DNA from: an uncultured Collinsella sp.
GTDB taxonomy: Bacteria > Actinomycetota > Coriobacteriia > Coriobacteriales > Coriobacteriaceae
Reading direction: 5' to 3'
Assembly: GCA_900552155.1 (NCBI GenBank)
Contig: URYU01000014.1
Span: 1-19,313, forward strand
DNA length: 19,313 nucleotides
Part shown: piece after piece, positions 6,036-13,494 of the stretch
Numbering within the stretch: the stretch's first letter is position 1
Layout: each line of letters opens with the position of its first letter
Made by a program: the position numbers and the translations under genes
Notes under the pieces: model-generated
Told to the model about the DNA's origin: nothing
The model's database searches: none
What the model saw: the letters and a program-made list of their open reading frames with translations, nothing else

Positions 6036-8630
6036 CTACTTGTCGGCAGCGGTCTTTTTGGTAGTCGTCTTTTTGGCGGTCGTCTTCTTGGCGGCAGTGG
6101 CTTTCTTAGCCGTCGTCTTCTTGGCCGCCGTCGTCTTCTTTGCCGTGCTCGCCTTGGTCGCAGTCTTGCGGCCGCGGGCAGGCTTCTTCTCCTTGGTCGG
6201 ACAGTCCATGTTCACGCAGATGCGCCACGGGCCGCGCGCCGTGTTGACCACCACGATGGGGGCACCGCACTCGGGGCAGGTCTCACCCGTCGCCTCGAGT
6301 TTTCCACGCGCCGGCAGCGGATAGCTCACGCCGCAATCGTCATAGTTGGTGCAGCGGATAAAGCGCTTGCCGCTCTTCTCGCTCTTGTGTGCAATCAGAT
6401 CACCATGGCGTCCGGCCTCGGCGCACACCTTGCACTCGCCCACCTTAAGGTCGGGCTCGTAGTTAGTGGGGCACGTCGGGTTCACGCAAATCTCGAAAGC
6501 CTTCTGGCGGAACGGCTGGCACTTAATGCGCGGCGCACCGCATTCGGGGCACACAGCGGCCTCGCCCTCGAGCGGGCTCACCTTGACGCCGCTCGGCACC
6601 GGATAGGTCACGTCGCAGTCGGGCCAGCCCATGCAGCCGATAAAGCTGCCGCGGGTCTTGGCGCTCGTCTTCATAACCAAGTCCTTGCCGCACTTGGGGC
6701 AGGTGCCCACGCGCGCATCGGCCGTGACGGCGTCGCTGATAGCGTCGCCCAGTTCCTGCGTATGCTTGAGCAGCTCGTCGAGCACGCCGGCCAGCAGCGC
6801 GCGCGAGTGCGTCACGACATGCTCTTCGGTGTCCTCGCCGCGCTCCACGCGGGTCATGTCGCCGTCGAGCTCGCTGGTCATATCGGGGCTCGTGATGCGC
6901 GGGGCAAACCGCGACAGCGCATCGATGATGGCGATACCCAGCTGGCTCGGCTCCACGGGATCGTTTTTGAGATAGCGCACGGCGTACAGGCGCTCGATGA
7001 TGCTCGCGCGCGTGGACTTGGTGCCCAGGCCGCGCTTTTCCATCTCCTGCACGAGCTTGCCCTGGCTGTAGCGCGCGGGCGGCTCGGTCTGCTTGGCCTC
7101 GAGCTTAATGTCGAACACGTCGACCGTATCGCCCTGCTCCAGCGGCGGCATCTGCTCGTCGCGCTTGAGACCGTACGGGTATGCCTCGCGGAAACCGGGG
7201 GTCACGAGCACATCGCCCGAAGCCACGAACGGCTCGCCGTTCACATCGAGCTCGAGCTTGGTGTTCTCGATGGTCGCAGACCCCATGAGCGTCGCCAGGA
7301 AGCGGCGGGCGATGAGGTCGTAGAGCTTGCGCTGGCCGCCATCGAGCGCGGACGGGTCGCCCTCGCCCGTAGGATAGATAGGCGGGTGGTCGGTGGTCTC
7401 GACCTTGCCGCGCGTGGGCTTCATGGGACCGGCGAGCACCTTTTTGCACACGGGCGCCAGCGCCGGGTTGATCTTTGCCAGGTCGCTCACCACGGCGCCC
7501 AGGTCGAGCGTCGCAGGGTACACGGTATTGTCGACACGCGGGTAGCTGATGAGACCGGCCATGTAGAGGGACTCGGCGATGCGCATGGTACGCGCAGGCG
7601 AGATGCCCTCGGCCGCGGCGGCAGCCTGCAGCGAGGTGGTCGCAAACGGCGTGGGCGGCTGCTGCTTGCGCGAACGCTTGGTCACCGCGGCGACGGTTGC
7701 CGTCGCAACGCCGTCAATATGGCCGTATGCCGTCTCGGCAGCATTTTTGTCGGTAAAACGCGCCGTCTTGTGCGCAATCTTAAAGCGGTCGTCCTCGGCA
7801 GCACCCTGTGCGGCACCCATGCCGCGGATCTGCCAATAGTCCTCGGGCACAAACGCCATGCGCTCGCGCTCGCGCGCGACCACCAGGGCAAGCGGCGGCG
7901 TCTGCACACGGCCGGCAGAGCGCACGTTACCAAAGCCGCCAAACTTGGCGAGCGTCAGGTAGCGCGTGAGCACCGCACCCCAAATGAGGTCGATGTGTTG
8001 GCGGCTCTCGCCGGCGTCGGCCAGATTCTGGTCGAGCGAGACGAGATTATCGAAGGCCTGCGTGATCTCGGCCTTGGTAAACGAAGAGTACTGGGCGCGG
8101 GCAACCGGCAAGTCCGGCGCCACCTCGCGCACCTTGTTAAGGGCGTCCGAACCGATTAGCTCGCCCTCGCGATCGAAGTCCGTGGCGATAATGACGCTGT
8201 CAGACTTTTTAGCGAGGTTCTTGAGCGAACGAATGAGTTCCTTCTCGGCCGGTAGCTTAATGACGGGCGCCCAGGTGAGGTAAGGCAGGCTCTCGAGTTT
8301 CCAGCCCTTGATTGAGATGCCATCGGCAAGAAACGGCTTGCGCTTGGTGTCGTAGGGCGGACGCGCCAGGCCATCGGGTATGTCGGCCGGCAGCATCTCG
8401 CCGTCCTCGGTGACCGAATACCAGCCCAGCTTTTTATCGAACAGCACGCTGTCGCAAAAATCGGGCGCTAGGATGTGACCGGCAAGGCCGATGGTCACGC
8501 ACTCCTCGCCCTTCCACTCAAAACGGTAGATGGCGGTGTTGTACACCTTGTCCTTTTTGGGCTTACCCGTGGACAGACGCTCGGCGATCTGACGCGCGGC
8601 GTCGTTTTTCTCGGCGATGATGAGCTTCAA
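6036..8630 (-). CDS. topA: Type IA DNA topoisomerase (topoisomerase I)
   Basis: This 864-residue enzyme relaxes negative supercoils by single-strand cleavage and passage. It has a TOPRIM domain with E7 and the acidic motif ATDFDREGE (D151, D153). The active site is Y363 with R365 in ISYPRVDNTVYP. Four C4 zinc ribbons follow (C644-C672, C694-C720, C733-C766, C785-C810), then a Lys/Ala/Thr-rich tail (about 815-864), resembling the basic tails of actinobacterial TopA. The SYPRVDN and ATDFDREGELI motifs read more like archaeal-type topoisomerase I than the YxRTDS of E. coli TopA, so the name could instead be topB-like. The start is TTG at 8630, with AGGAG 6 nt upstream. It follows hypB by 54 nt and ends at the shared terminator. 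Confidence 0.93.
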   Translation of the reverse strand: MKLIIAEKNDAARQIAERLSTGKPKKDKVYNTAIYRFEWKGEECVTIGLAGHILAPDFCDSVLFDKKLGWYSVTEDGEMLPADIPDGLARPPYDTKRKPFLADGISIKGWKLESLPYLTWAPVIKLPAEKELIRSLKNLAKKSDSVIIATDFDREGELIGSDALNKVREVAPDLPVARAQYSSFTKAEITQAFDNLVSLDQNLADAGESRQHIDLIWGAVLTRYLTLAKFGGFGNVRSAGRVQTPPLALVVARERERMAFVPEDYWQIRGMGAAQGAAEDDRFKIAHKTARFTDKNAAETAYGHIDGVATATVAAVTKRSRKQQPPTPFATTSLQAAAAAEGISPARTMRIAESLYMAGLISYPRVDNTVYPATLDLGAVVSDLAKINPALAPVCKKVLAGPMKPTRGKVETTDHPPIYPTGEGDPSALDGGQRKLYDLIARRFLATLMGSATIENTKLELDVNGEPFVASGDVLVTPGFREAYPYGLKRDEQMPPLEQGDTVDVFDIKLEAKQTEPPARYSQGKLVQEMEKRGLGTKSTRASIIERLYAVRYLKNDPVEPSQLGIAIIDALSRFAPRITSPDMTSELDGDMTRVERGEDTEEHVVTHSRALLAGVLDELLKHTQELGDAISDAVTADARVGTCPKCGKDLVMKTSAKTRGSFIGCMGWPDCDVTYPVPSGVKVSPLEGEAAVCPECGAPRIKCQPFRQKAFEICVNPTCPTNYEPDLKVGECKVCAEAGRHGDLIAHKSEKSGKRFIRCTNYDDCGVSYPLPARGKLEATGETCPECGAPIVVVNTARGPWRICVNMDCPTKEKKPARGRKTATKASTAKKTTAAKKTTAKKATAAKKTTAKKTTTKKTAADK

Positions 8631-8684
8631 AAGAGGCTCCTATCTCGTATCTCTGCGGCTACGCCCGCCCGTATGGCGGCCGAC

Positions 8685-9368
8685 TTACGCCCTTGCTTGC
8701 TCAATCTGCCCGATGAGCCAATCGCACCAGGCACCCATGCCCTCGCCCTTGCGTGCGCTCACGGCAAACCGCGGCGCCTGCGGATTGAGGTCATCGAGTG
8801 TCTTAGTATACCTATCCATGTCAAAATCGAAAGCCGGGGCCACGTCGACCTTGTTGAGCAGCTGTGCGCCGGCGTGCTGGAAGATGCCCGGGTACTTGAT
8901 GGGCTTGTCGTCGCCCTCGGGCACCGAGAGGATCATGATGGACAGGTTCTCGCCCAGGTCAAAGTCAACTGGGCAGACCAGGTTGCCCACATTTTCGATA
9001 AAGATGACGTCGATGTTATCGAGCCCAACGGCCTGGTCGAACGCGTCAACGGCCTCCATGATCATGTTGCCCTCGAGGTGACACAGGCCGCCCGTGTTGA
9101 TCTGGATGGCAGGCATGCCGGCTTCCTTCATGGTGATGGCGTCGACGTCCGAGGCGATATCGCCCTCGATGACGGCGCAACGCAAGCCCGCCTTGTCGCG
9201 CAGGCGCTCGTTGGTGCCCAGAATCGTAGTGGTTTTGCCCGAGCCAGGGCTCGAAAGCACATTGATCACATAGGTGTTTGTCTCTTTAAATCGCTGACGT
9301 AGCTGATCTGCCAGGCGCTCGTTGCGCGACAGGATCGGCGACGCGATATCAATCGTTTTCTCAGCCAT
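8685..9368 (-). CDS. hypB: Hydrogenase/urease nickel incorporation GTPase HypB
   Basis: HypB uses GTP to help insert nickel into [NiFe]-hydrogenase, working with HypA. The 227-residue sequence is a SIMIBI-class GTPase: P-loop SSPGSGKTT (39-47), GGLCH metal site (C96, H97), IENVGNLVCP (124-133, with C132), and the NKVD guanine-specificity motif (172-175). The His-rich stretch and CxxCGC-type site found at the N-terminus of some HypB proteins are absent, so nickel storage is unlikely. ATG at 9368 has AAGGAG 8 nt upstream. It lies 55 nt downstream of hypA; topA follows. No hydrogenase structural gene is in this window. Some members serve urease, but the hydrogenase role is the usual one. Confidence 0.94.
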   Translation of the reverse strand: MAEKTIDIASPILSRNERLADQLRQRFKETNTYVINVLSSPGSGKTTTILGTNERLRDKAGLRCAVIEGDIASDVDAITMKEAGMPAIQINTGGLCHLEGNMIMEAVDAFDQAVGLDNIDVIFIENVGNLVCPVDFDLGENLSIMILSVPEGDDKPIKYPGIFQHAGAQLLNKVDVAPAFDFDMDRYTKTLDDLNPQAPRFAVSARKGEGMGAWCDWLIGQIEQARA

Positions 9369-9423
9369 ACTTAGCGCTCCTTAATTTGGCCCCTTTATAC
9401 CCCATCACCAGATGGCTAGCGGG

Positions 9424-9780
9424 CTAATCGTCGGGGGTTTCGATTTCGATACTGGCGATGTCGAGCTCGCGGCCGTGCAGCAGGCGCACGTTGGCGCCGC
9501 CACATTGAGGGCAGCGGCAATGGAAACGGTCGTGATCGAAGACCTCACCGCAGTCCTGGCACTCGCTTTGTGGATGGACCTCCTCCACGGCAAGCTCGCA
9601 GCCGCGCGTGAGCGGGTCCTCGTCGCGAAATGTCTCCCATGCAAAGTCGAGTGCCTCGCGCACGACCTCGGTCATATCCCCGATACGCAGCGTTACCAAA
9701 ACGGCGCGCGAGGCCCCCGCCCCACGCGCCGCGCGAATCACTGTATCGAGTATGCCGTTGACAATGCCAACCTCGTGCAT
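9424..9780 (-). CDS. hypA: Hydrogenase maturation nickel metallochaperone HypA
   Basis: This 118-residue protein (normal for the family) delivers nickel to the hydrogenase large subunit. It starts MHE, with His2 the known nickel ligand, and ends in a zinc domain with C74/C77 and C90/C93 (CQDC...CPQC). An extra Cys at 88 lies in HCRC. ATG at 9780 has GAGGAG 9 nt upstream and begins 6 nt after the tatC stop, so the two are co-transcribed. hypB is the next gene. Confidence 0.95.
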   Translation of the reverse strand: MHEVGIVNGILDTVIRAARGAGASRAVLVTLRIGDMTEVVREALDFAWETFRDEDPLTRGCELAVEEVHPQSECQDCGEVFDHDRFHCRCPQCGGANVRLLHGRELDIASIEIETPDD

Positions 9781-9786
9781 ACCGAT

Positions 9787-10578
9787 TTACTCCTCGTCGT
9801 CCTCGTCGTCCGAGAACAGGTCCAGACGACTCACGAACAAGCCCTCCTTGCCCTCGCGCGCGGTAATGACCACACGGGCGATGGCAAGCGAAATCTCGTA
9901 AAGCGAGAGCAGGGCGCCATACATGAGGCCGAGCGTAACGGGCGAGCCGTCAGGCGTAATCACAGCCGAGCCCACAAGCAGGCCAACGTATACGTAACGC
10001 CAGGCACCGCGGAAAGCAGCGTAGGACACGATGTGGAAGACGGACAGGTAGAAGATGATGAGCGGCAGCTCAAACGCCACGCCAAAGCCGATCATAAAGA
10101 GCAGCTCCATGTTGACGTAGTTCTCCAGATCGGGCAGCGCCGTAGCGACGGCCGAGGTCTCGCCGATGAGCCACTCAAAGCCCGCAGGAATGATGATGAA
10201 ATAGCAGAAAATGGCGCCCAGGAAGAACAACACCGTCGAGGCGAGCACCGTGGGCACGACCCACTTGCGCTCGTTGGGGCGAAGCGCCGGCAGGAAAAAC
10301 GCCAGAATCTGCCAGATGATCATGGGCGTGCACATGACCACGGCCATCTTGATGGCCAGCGAGAAGCGCAAGCCAAAGCCGCCGAGCGTGGTAGTGATGT
10401 AGAACTTACCGTCCGGCACAAAGGAGCGGATGGGATCTTCCAGGATGTCGAGCACAACAGGCGTGGCGAAATACAGCACGATAGCGGCGGCAAACACCGA
10501 CACGACCACGATGGTCAGGCGGCGACGGAGCTCTCCCAGGTGATCGAAGCGCGGCATACGCGCAGGTCCGATAGGCAT
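9787..10578 (-). CDS. tatC: Sec-independent protein translocase TatC
   Basis: TatC is the multi-span membrane receptor for twin-arginine signal peptides. The 263-residue protein has the N-terminal HLGELRRRL motif (13-21, with E16), the conserved NERKWVVP loop, FGVAFELPL, and the hydrophobic segments expected for six spans. The C-terminus ends in an acidic cytoplasmic tail (DDEDDEE). ATG at 10578 overlaps the tatB stop by one base (TAATG), with GGGAGG 9 nt upstream, so translational coupling is likely. An ATG seven codons in is a possible alternative start. The hypA gene follows at 6 nt. Confidence 0.96.
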   Translation of the reverse strand: MPIGPARMPRFDHLGELRRRLTIVVVSVFAAAIVLYFATPVVLDILEDPIRSFVPDGKFYITTTLGGFGLRFSLAIKMAVVMCTPMIIWQILAFFLPALRPNERKWVVPTVLASTVLFFLGAIFCYFIIIPAGFEWLIGETSAVATALPDLENYVNMELLFMIGFGVAFELPLIIFYLSVFHIVSYAAFRGAWRYVYVGLLVGSAVITPDGSPVTLGLMYGALLSLYEISLAIARVVITAREGKEGLFVSRLDLFSDDEDDEE

Positions 10579-11165
10579 TACTCATCGCCTCCCTTCGGGG
10601 CGTCGGCGGCAGCGGCGTCGTCCTCGGCCTCGAGCTCGCGAGCGAGCTGGTCGACGCCGGCCTTGCGCTTGCGGGGACGACGAGCGTAGAGGTCAGCCGT
10701 CGTGGGCTCTGCCGGCTCGGGCTTGGGCTCCGGCTCTGCAGCAGGCTCGGGCTCGTCGGCGGCAGCGGCAGGCGCGGCCGTGGCGGGCTCGGCGCTCTCG
10801 GCCTCATCAGCTGCGCCTTCGCCCTCGGTGGCACCCTCACTCGCAGCTTTCTCGGCGGCAAGGCGGGCACGGCGCTCGGCAAAGGTCTCCTTCTTTGCGG
10901 GCGCGGCCGTCTCGACGGCATCCTCGTCCGCATCGGAATCGTCATCGACGACAGCCTTCTTGGGCTTGACCGGAGCCGACGCGGCCTCGCTTACCGGATC
11001 GATGATCTCGGACTGAACATCGGCCGTCATCTTTTCCTGCGTCTCGCGGAACTGACGGATGGCACGGCCGATCGTGCGGCCCATCTGCGGGAGCTTATCC
11101 GGGCCAAACAGCAAAAAGCCGAAGACCACGATGATCGCGAGCTCACCCTCTCCAATACCAAACAC
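10578..11165 (-). CDS. tatB: Sec-independent translocase TatA/TatB-type subunit
   Basis: The 195-residue protein has a short N-terminal membrane helix (about 7-21), the FGPDKLP hinge, an amphipathic helix (MGRTIGRAIRQFRE) and a long Ala/Glu/Pro-rich tail. The GPDKLP hinge and long tail fit TatB better than TatA, though one bifunctional subunit is possible. I chose GTG at 11165 (VFGIGEGELAI): GGAGG lies 5 nt upstream and the first residues then match the family, whereas a longer frame to 11210 adds a nonconserved leader. It overlaps tatC by one base. A promoter-like element lies at 11241-11274. Confidence 0.88.
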   Translation of the reverse strand: MFGIGEGELAIIVVFGFLLFGPDKLPQMGRTIGRAIRQFRETQEKMTADVQSEIIDPVSEAASAPVKPKKAVVDDDSDADEDAVETAAPAKKETFAERRARLAAEKAASEGATEGEGAADEAESAEPATAAPAAAADEPEPAAEPEPKPEPAEPTTADLYARRPRKRKAGVDQLARELEAEDDAAAADAPKGGDE

Positions 11166-11240
11166 ACATACCTCCAAGGCTCGATGTGAGTCGAGCCCGC
11201 ACCGCGCCATTCGGCCGGAACTCGTCTATTCATTCGGTCA

Positions 11241-11274
11241 AGTATAGCGCCCGGACGCCAAAACGTCCGAGCGC
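11241..11274 (-). promoter_or_regulatory. Candidate tatB promoter inside a hairpin
   Basis: On the minus strand a TATACT (11241-11246) has a weak -35, TCGGAC (11265-11270), 18 nt upstream. An 11-bp stem with one G-T pair (11247-11257 with 11264-11274) lies directly upstream and takes in that -35 sequence. No T-run follows the stem. Confidence 0.4.
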
Positions 11275-11318
11275 ATCACAAACATATGCCAAACGGCACG
11301 CCCTTTTGGGGGCAAAGA

Positions 11319-11633
11319 TTATGCCGCCGTGATCGAAATCTCCTGGTCGACGCCCAGCAGCTGAACCACGCGCATCACCTGGGGCTGCACATTAGTGCAG
11401 CTAAAGCGCTTACCGTGGTCGACCGCGTGGTGCGCGGCGCCCACGAGCACGCCAATGCCCGTCGAATCGATGTAGCTCACCTGGGCAAAATCGAGCTCAA
11501 CGGCCTCAGTGGGCTGCTCGAGCGCCAGGTCAATGGCATTGCGCAGGCTATCGGCGTTAGAGATATCGATCTCGCCGGTTACCTTAATGGTGTAGATCTC
11601 CGGTGTGGGGTTGGTGGAAATACCCAAATCCAT
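11319..11633 (-). CDS. STAS-domain anti-sigma-factor antagonist
   Basis: This 104-residue cytoplasmic protein is a single STAS domain of the SpoIIAA/RsbV kind. In that family an unphosphorylated antagonist binds an anti-sigma kinase and frees a sigma factor, and phosphorylation of one Ser switches it off. The motif IDSTGIGVLVGA gives S57 as the likely phosphosite, preceded by the usual Asp. No partner kinase or sigma factor is in this window. ATG at 11633 has AAAGGAG 7 nt upstream. It is 66 nt downstream of the aminotransferase and 153 nt upstream of tatB. Stress or envelope control would be the usual role, but its target is unknown. Confidence 0.9.
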   Translation of the reverse strand: MDLGISTNPTPEIYTIKVTGEIDISNADSLRNAIDLALEQPTEAVELDFAQVSYIDSTGIGVLVGAAHHAVDHGKRFSCTNVQPQVMRVVQLLGVDQEISITAA

Positions 11634-11699
11634 GTATACGCTCCTTTACGTATCGAAAATGCGGATAGTACTGGGCGCGGACTTGCGGGGCCCTAGGCG

Positions 11700-13004
11700 T
11701 TAGGCGCGCTCGGCACGAGCGAGCTCGGCAGCGACGAGCTTGACGGCCAGCACCAGTACGTCGAGTGCTGCCTCCAGGTCCTCGACCGTGGGATAGCTCG
11801 GCGCGATGCGGATGTTGGTGTCGCGCGGATCCTTGCCATAAGGCCAGGTAGCACCAGCCGGCGTGAGCTTGACGCCCAGGTCGGCACAAAGCGCTGCGAC
11901 CTTTTGGGCCGAGCCCTCGGGACCATCAAAGCTCACAAAGTAGCCGCCGCGGGGATGCGTCCAAGTGGCGCAGCCCGTGTCGCCCAAACCCTCGGTGAGC
12001 TTGCGCTCGACGGCCTCAAAGCGTGGGCGCAAGAACTCGGCATGCTTTTTCATGTGCTCCTTGACCGCCTCGATGGTGGGAAGGAAGCGCACGTGACGCA
12101 GCTGGTTGAGCTTGTCGGCGCTGATAAGGCCGGCCTTCAGACGCTTGGAGAACTCCGCGATAACCGCGGGGCTCGCACCGATAAAGCCGATGCCGGCGCC
12201 CGGGAAGGTGATCTTGGACGTCGAGGCAAAGGCCACCACGCGGTCCTCGGTGCCCGCCGCGCGAGCGAGGTCAAAGATGTTTGCGAGCTCGTCGGTCTCG
12301 TCGTACAGGTCGTGCACGCAGTAGGCGTTGTCCCAGAAGATGCGGAAATCGGGCGCGGCCGTGGGCATCTCGACCAGGCAACGCACGGTGTCCTCGCTAA
12401 AGGTGATGCCCGTGGGGTTGGAATACTTGGGCACGCACCAGATACCCTTGATGGAATCGTCGGCGGCAACGAGGCGCTCGATCTCGTCCATGTCGGGGCC
12501 ATTATCGGTCATCGCGACGGGGACATTCTCGATACCCAGGTCGGCGGTGATGCCAAAGTGACGGTCGTAGCCGGGAACAGGGCACAGGAACTTGACTTTC
12601 TTGCCGTCGTGCGCGGCCTCGTAAGCCTCCCAAGGCTCGCTGCCGCACGAACCGCAGCGCCAAAACATGCCGGCGATATCGTGCTCGATCAGAAGGCTCG
12701 ACGAACCCAGTACGAGCGTCTGCTCGGCAGGGCAACCCAGGAACTCCCCCGCCAGTTTGCGCGCCGAGGGAATGCCCTCAAAGCAACCGTAGTTTGAGCA
12801 GTCGACGTTGCCGTCGTGCAGATCGGCATCGGCATTGAGGATATCGAGCATGGGTCGAGAGATGTCCACCTGGGAGGGCGACGGCTTGCCGCGGGCCATG
12901 TCGAGCGCCAGGCCCTTGGCCTTGACCTCGGCGACCTCGGCTTTGAGCGCCTCGATGGCGGCATCGAGTTCGGTGGTTTCCATCTTCTGGTAGATCGTCT
13001 GCAT
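11700..13004 (-). CDS. Aspartate aminotransferase, class I subgroup 1c (Aminotran_MocR type)
   Basis: This PLP enzyme of 434 residues probably exchanges amino groups between aspartate and 2-oxoglutarate. Visible catalytic parts are the PLP lysine K264 in STSKITFPGAG, N196 in YSNPTG, D225 and Y228 in WDNAYCVH, and a substrate-binding arginine in NIRIAPSYP. The overall sequence follows the 1c group found in Actinobacteria (Corynebacterium AspT) rather than the AspC/AspB groups. Many MocR-type proteins carry an N-terminal HTH; this one does not, so it is a plain enzyme. ATG at 13004 has AAAGG 8 nt upstream. Other amino-acid substrates cannot be excluded. Confidence 0.88.
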   Translation of the reverse strand: MQTIYQKMETTELDAAIEALKAEVAEVKAKGLALDMARGKPSPSQVDISRPMLDILNADADLHDGNVDCSNYGCFEGIPSARKLAGEFLGCPAEQTLVLGSSSLLIEHDIAGMFWRCGSCGSEPWEAYEAAHDGKKVKFLCPVPGYDRHFGITADLGIENVPVAMTDNGPDMDEIERLVAADDSIKGIWCVPKYSNPTGITFSEDTVRCLVEMPTAAPDFRIFWDNAYCVHDLYDETDELANIFDLARAAGTEDRVVAFASTSKITFPGAGIGFIGASPAVIAEFSKRLKAGLISADKLNQLRHVRFLPTIEAVKEHMKKHAEFLRPRFEAVERKLTEGLGDTGCATWTHPRGGYFVSFDGPEGSAQKVAALCADLGVKLTPAGATWPYGKDPRDTNIRIAPSYPTVEDLEAALDVLVLAVKLVAAELARAERA

Positions 13005-13045
13005 GGGTGCGACCTTTCGCGAAGCGGGACGTTGCAGTTCGTCTA

Positions 13046-13051
13046 AGTATA
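13046..13051 (-). promoter_or_regulatory. Candidate -10 element of the aminotransferase gene
   Basis: TATACT on the minus strand lies 41 nt upstream of the ATG at 13004. No clear -35 is visible. This is the same -10 hexamer as proposed for tatB. Confidence 0.35.
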
Positions 13052-13153
13052 GACCGCCACCGCCGCAACGGCATGAAGCCGTGATAGATTAAGTTCATCG
13101 CAATGATTTACGAATCGCCGCGCATGCCGGCGTGGGGCGCCCAAGGAGGCACT

Positions 13154-13408
13154 ATGGAGTACGGATCGTTTCAGGCCGAGGAATTCGGCGACCTGCAGCG
13201 CCTGGTCGACGGGCTGTTTTACGACCGCCACGCCATCGACCGCCTGGATCTCATCGTGCAGGCCGAAATCTTGGACCTGGCGCCCGATCTCATGGAAATC
13301 GTCAACCTGCTACCGCCCGGCTATTACGACCGCCAGTCACTTTGCGACCAGCTCAACTCCGCCTTGGCCGCCCACGGCTGGGGCGCCGTCTACGGAACGG
13401 TGGAATAA
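13154..13408 (+). CDS. Small conserved-looking protein of unknown function (84 residues)
   Basis: MEYGSFQ... is an 84-residue acidic protein predicted to be mostly helical, with a LPPGYYDRQ turn near its middle and an AHGWGAVYG end. It has no membrane span, signal peptide, cysteine motif or domain I recognise. ATG at 13154 is chosen because AAGGAGG lies 4 nt upstream; a longer frame from 13103 has no such site. It stands alone, divergent from the aminotransferase and convergent with nhaA, and is followed by a repeat copy and a terminator, which supports it being a real transcription unit. Confidence 0.75.
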   Translation: MEYGSFQAEEFGDLQRLVDGLFYDRHAIDRLDLIVQAEILDLAPDLMEIVNLLPPGYYDRQSLCDQLNSALAAHGWGAVYGTVE

Positions 13409-13410
13409 GC

Positions 13411-13439
13411 CTAGTCATTTAAGAACGTCCCCATTGACT
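13411..13439. repeat. Copy 2 of the 29-bp dispersed intergenic repeat
   Basis: This starts 2 nt after the stop codon of the small gene and ends at the terminator stem. It matches copy 1 (5937-5965) except at three positions. Confidence 0.8.
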
Positions 13440-13477
13440 AAAACGCCGCTTGTGATGGTGTCCACAGGCGGCGTTTT
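13440..13477. terminator. Intrinsic terminator between convergent genes
   Basis: A 15-bp stem with one G-T pair (13440-13454 with 13463-13477) and an 8-nt loop ends in AAAA/TTTT, giving short T-runs on both strands. It separates the small plus-strand gene from nhaA. Confidence 0.8.
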
Positions 13478-13494
13478 CAAACTTGTATATGCTT

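Noticed and set aside
5988..8159. 723-codon open frame on the plus strand
   Set aside because: It is antisense to the clearly identified topoisomerase gene and reflects high-GC codon bias; its translation is Ala/Arg/Leu/His-rich with no domain.
9412..10689. 425-codon plus-strand frame
   Set aside because: Antisense to hypA and tatC, which have strong motif support; no ribosome binding site or recognisable product.
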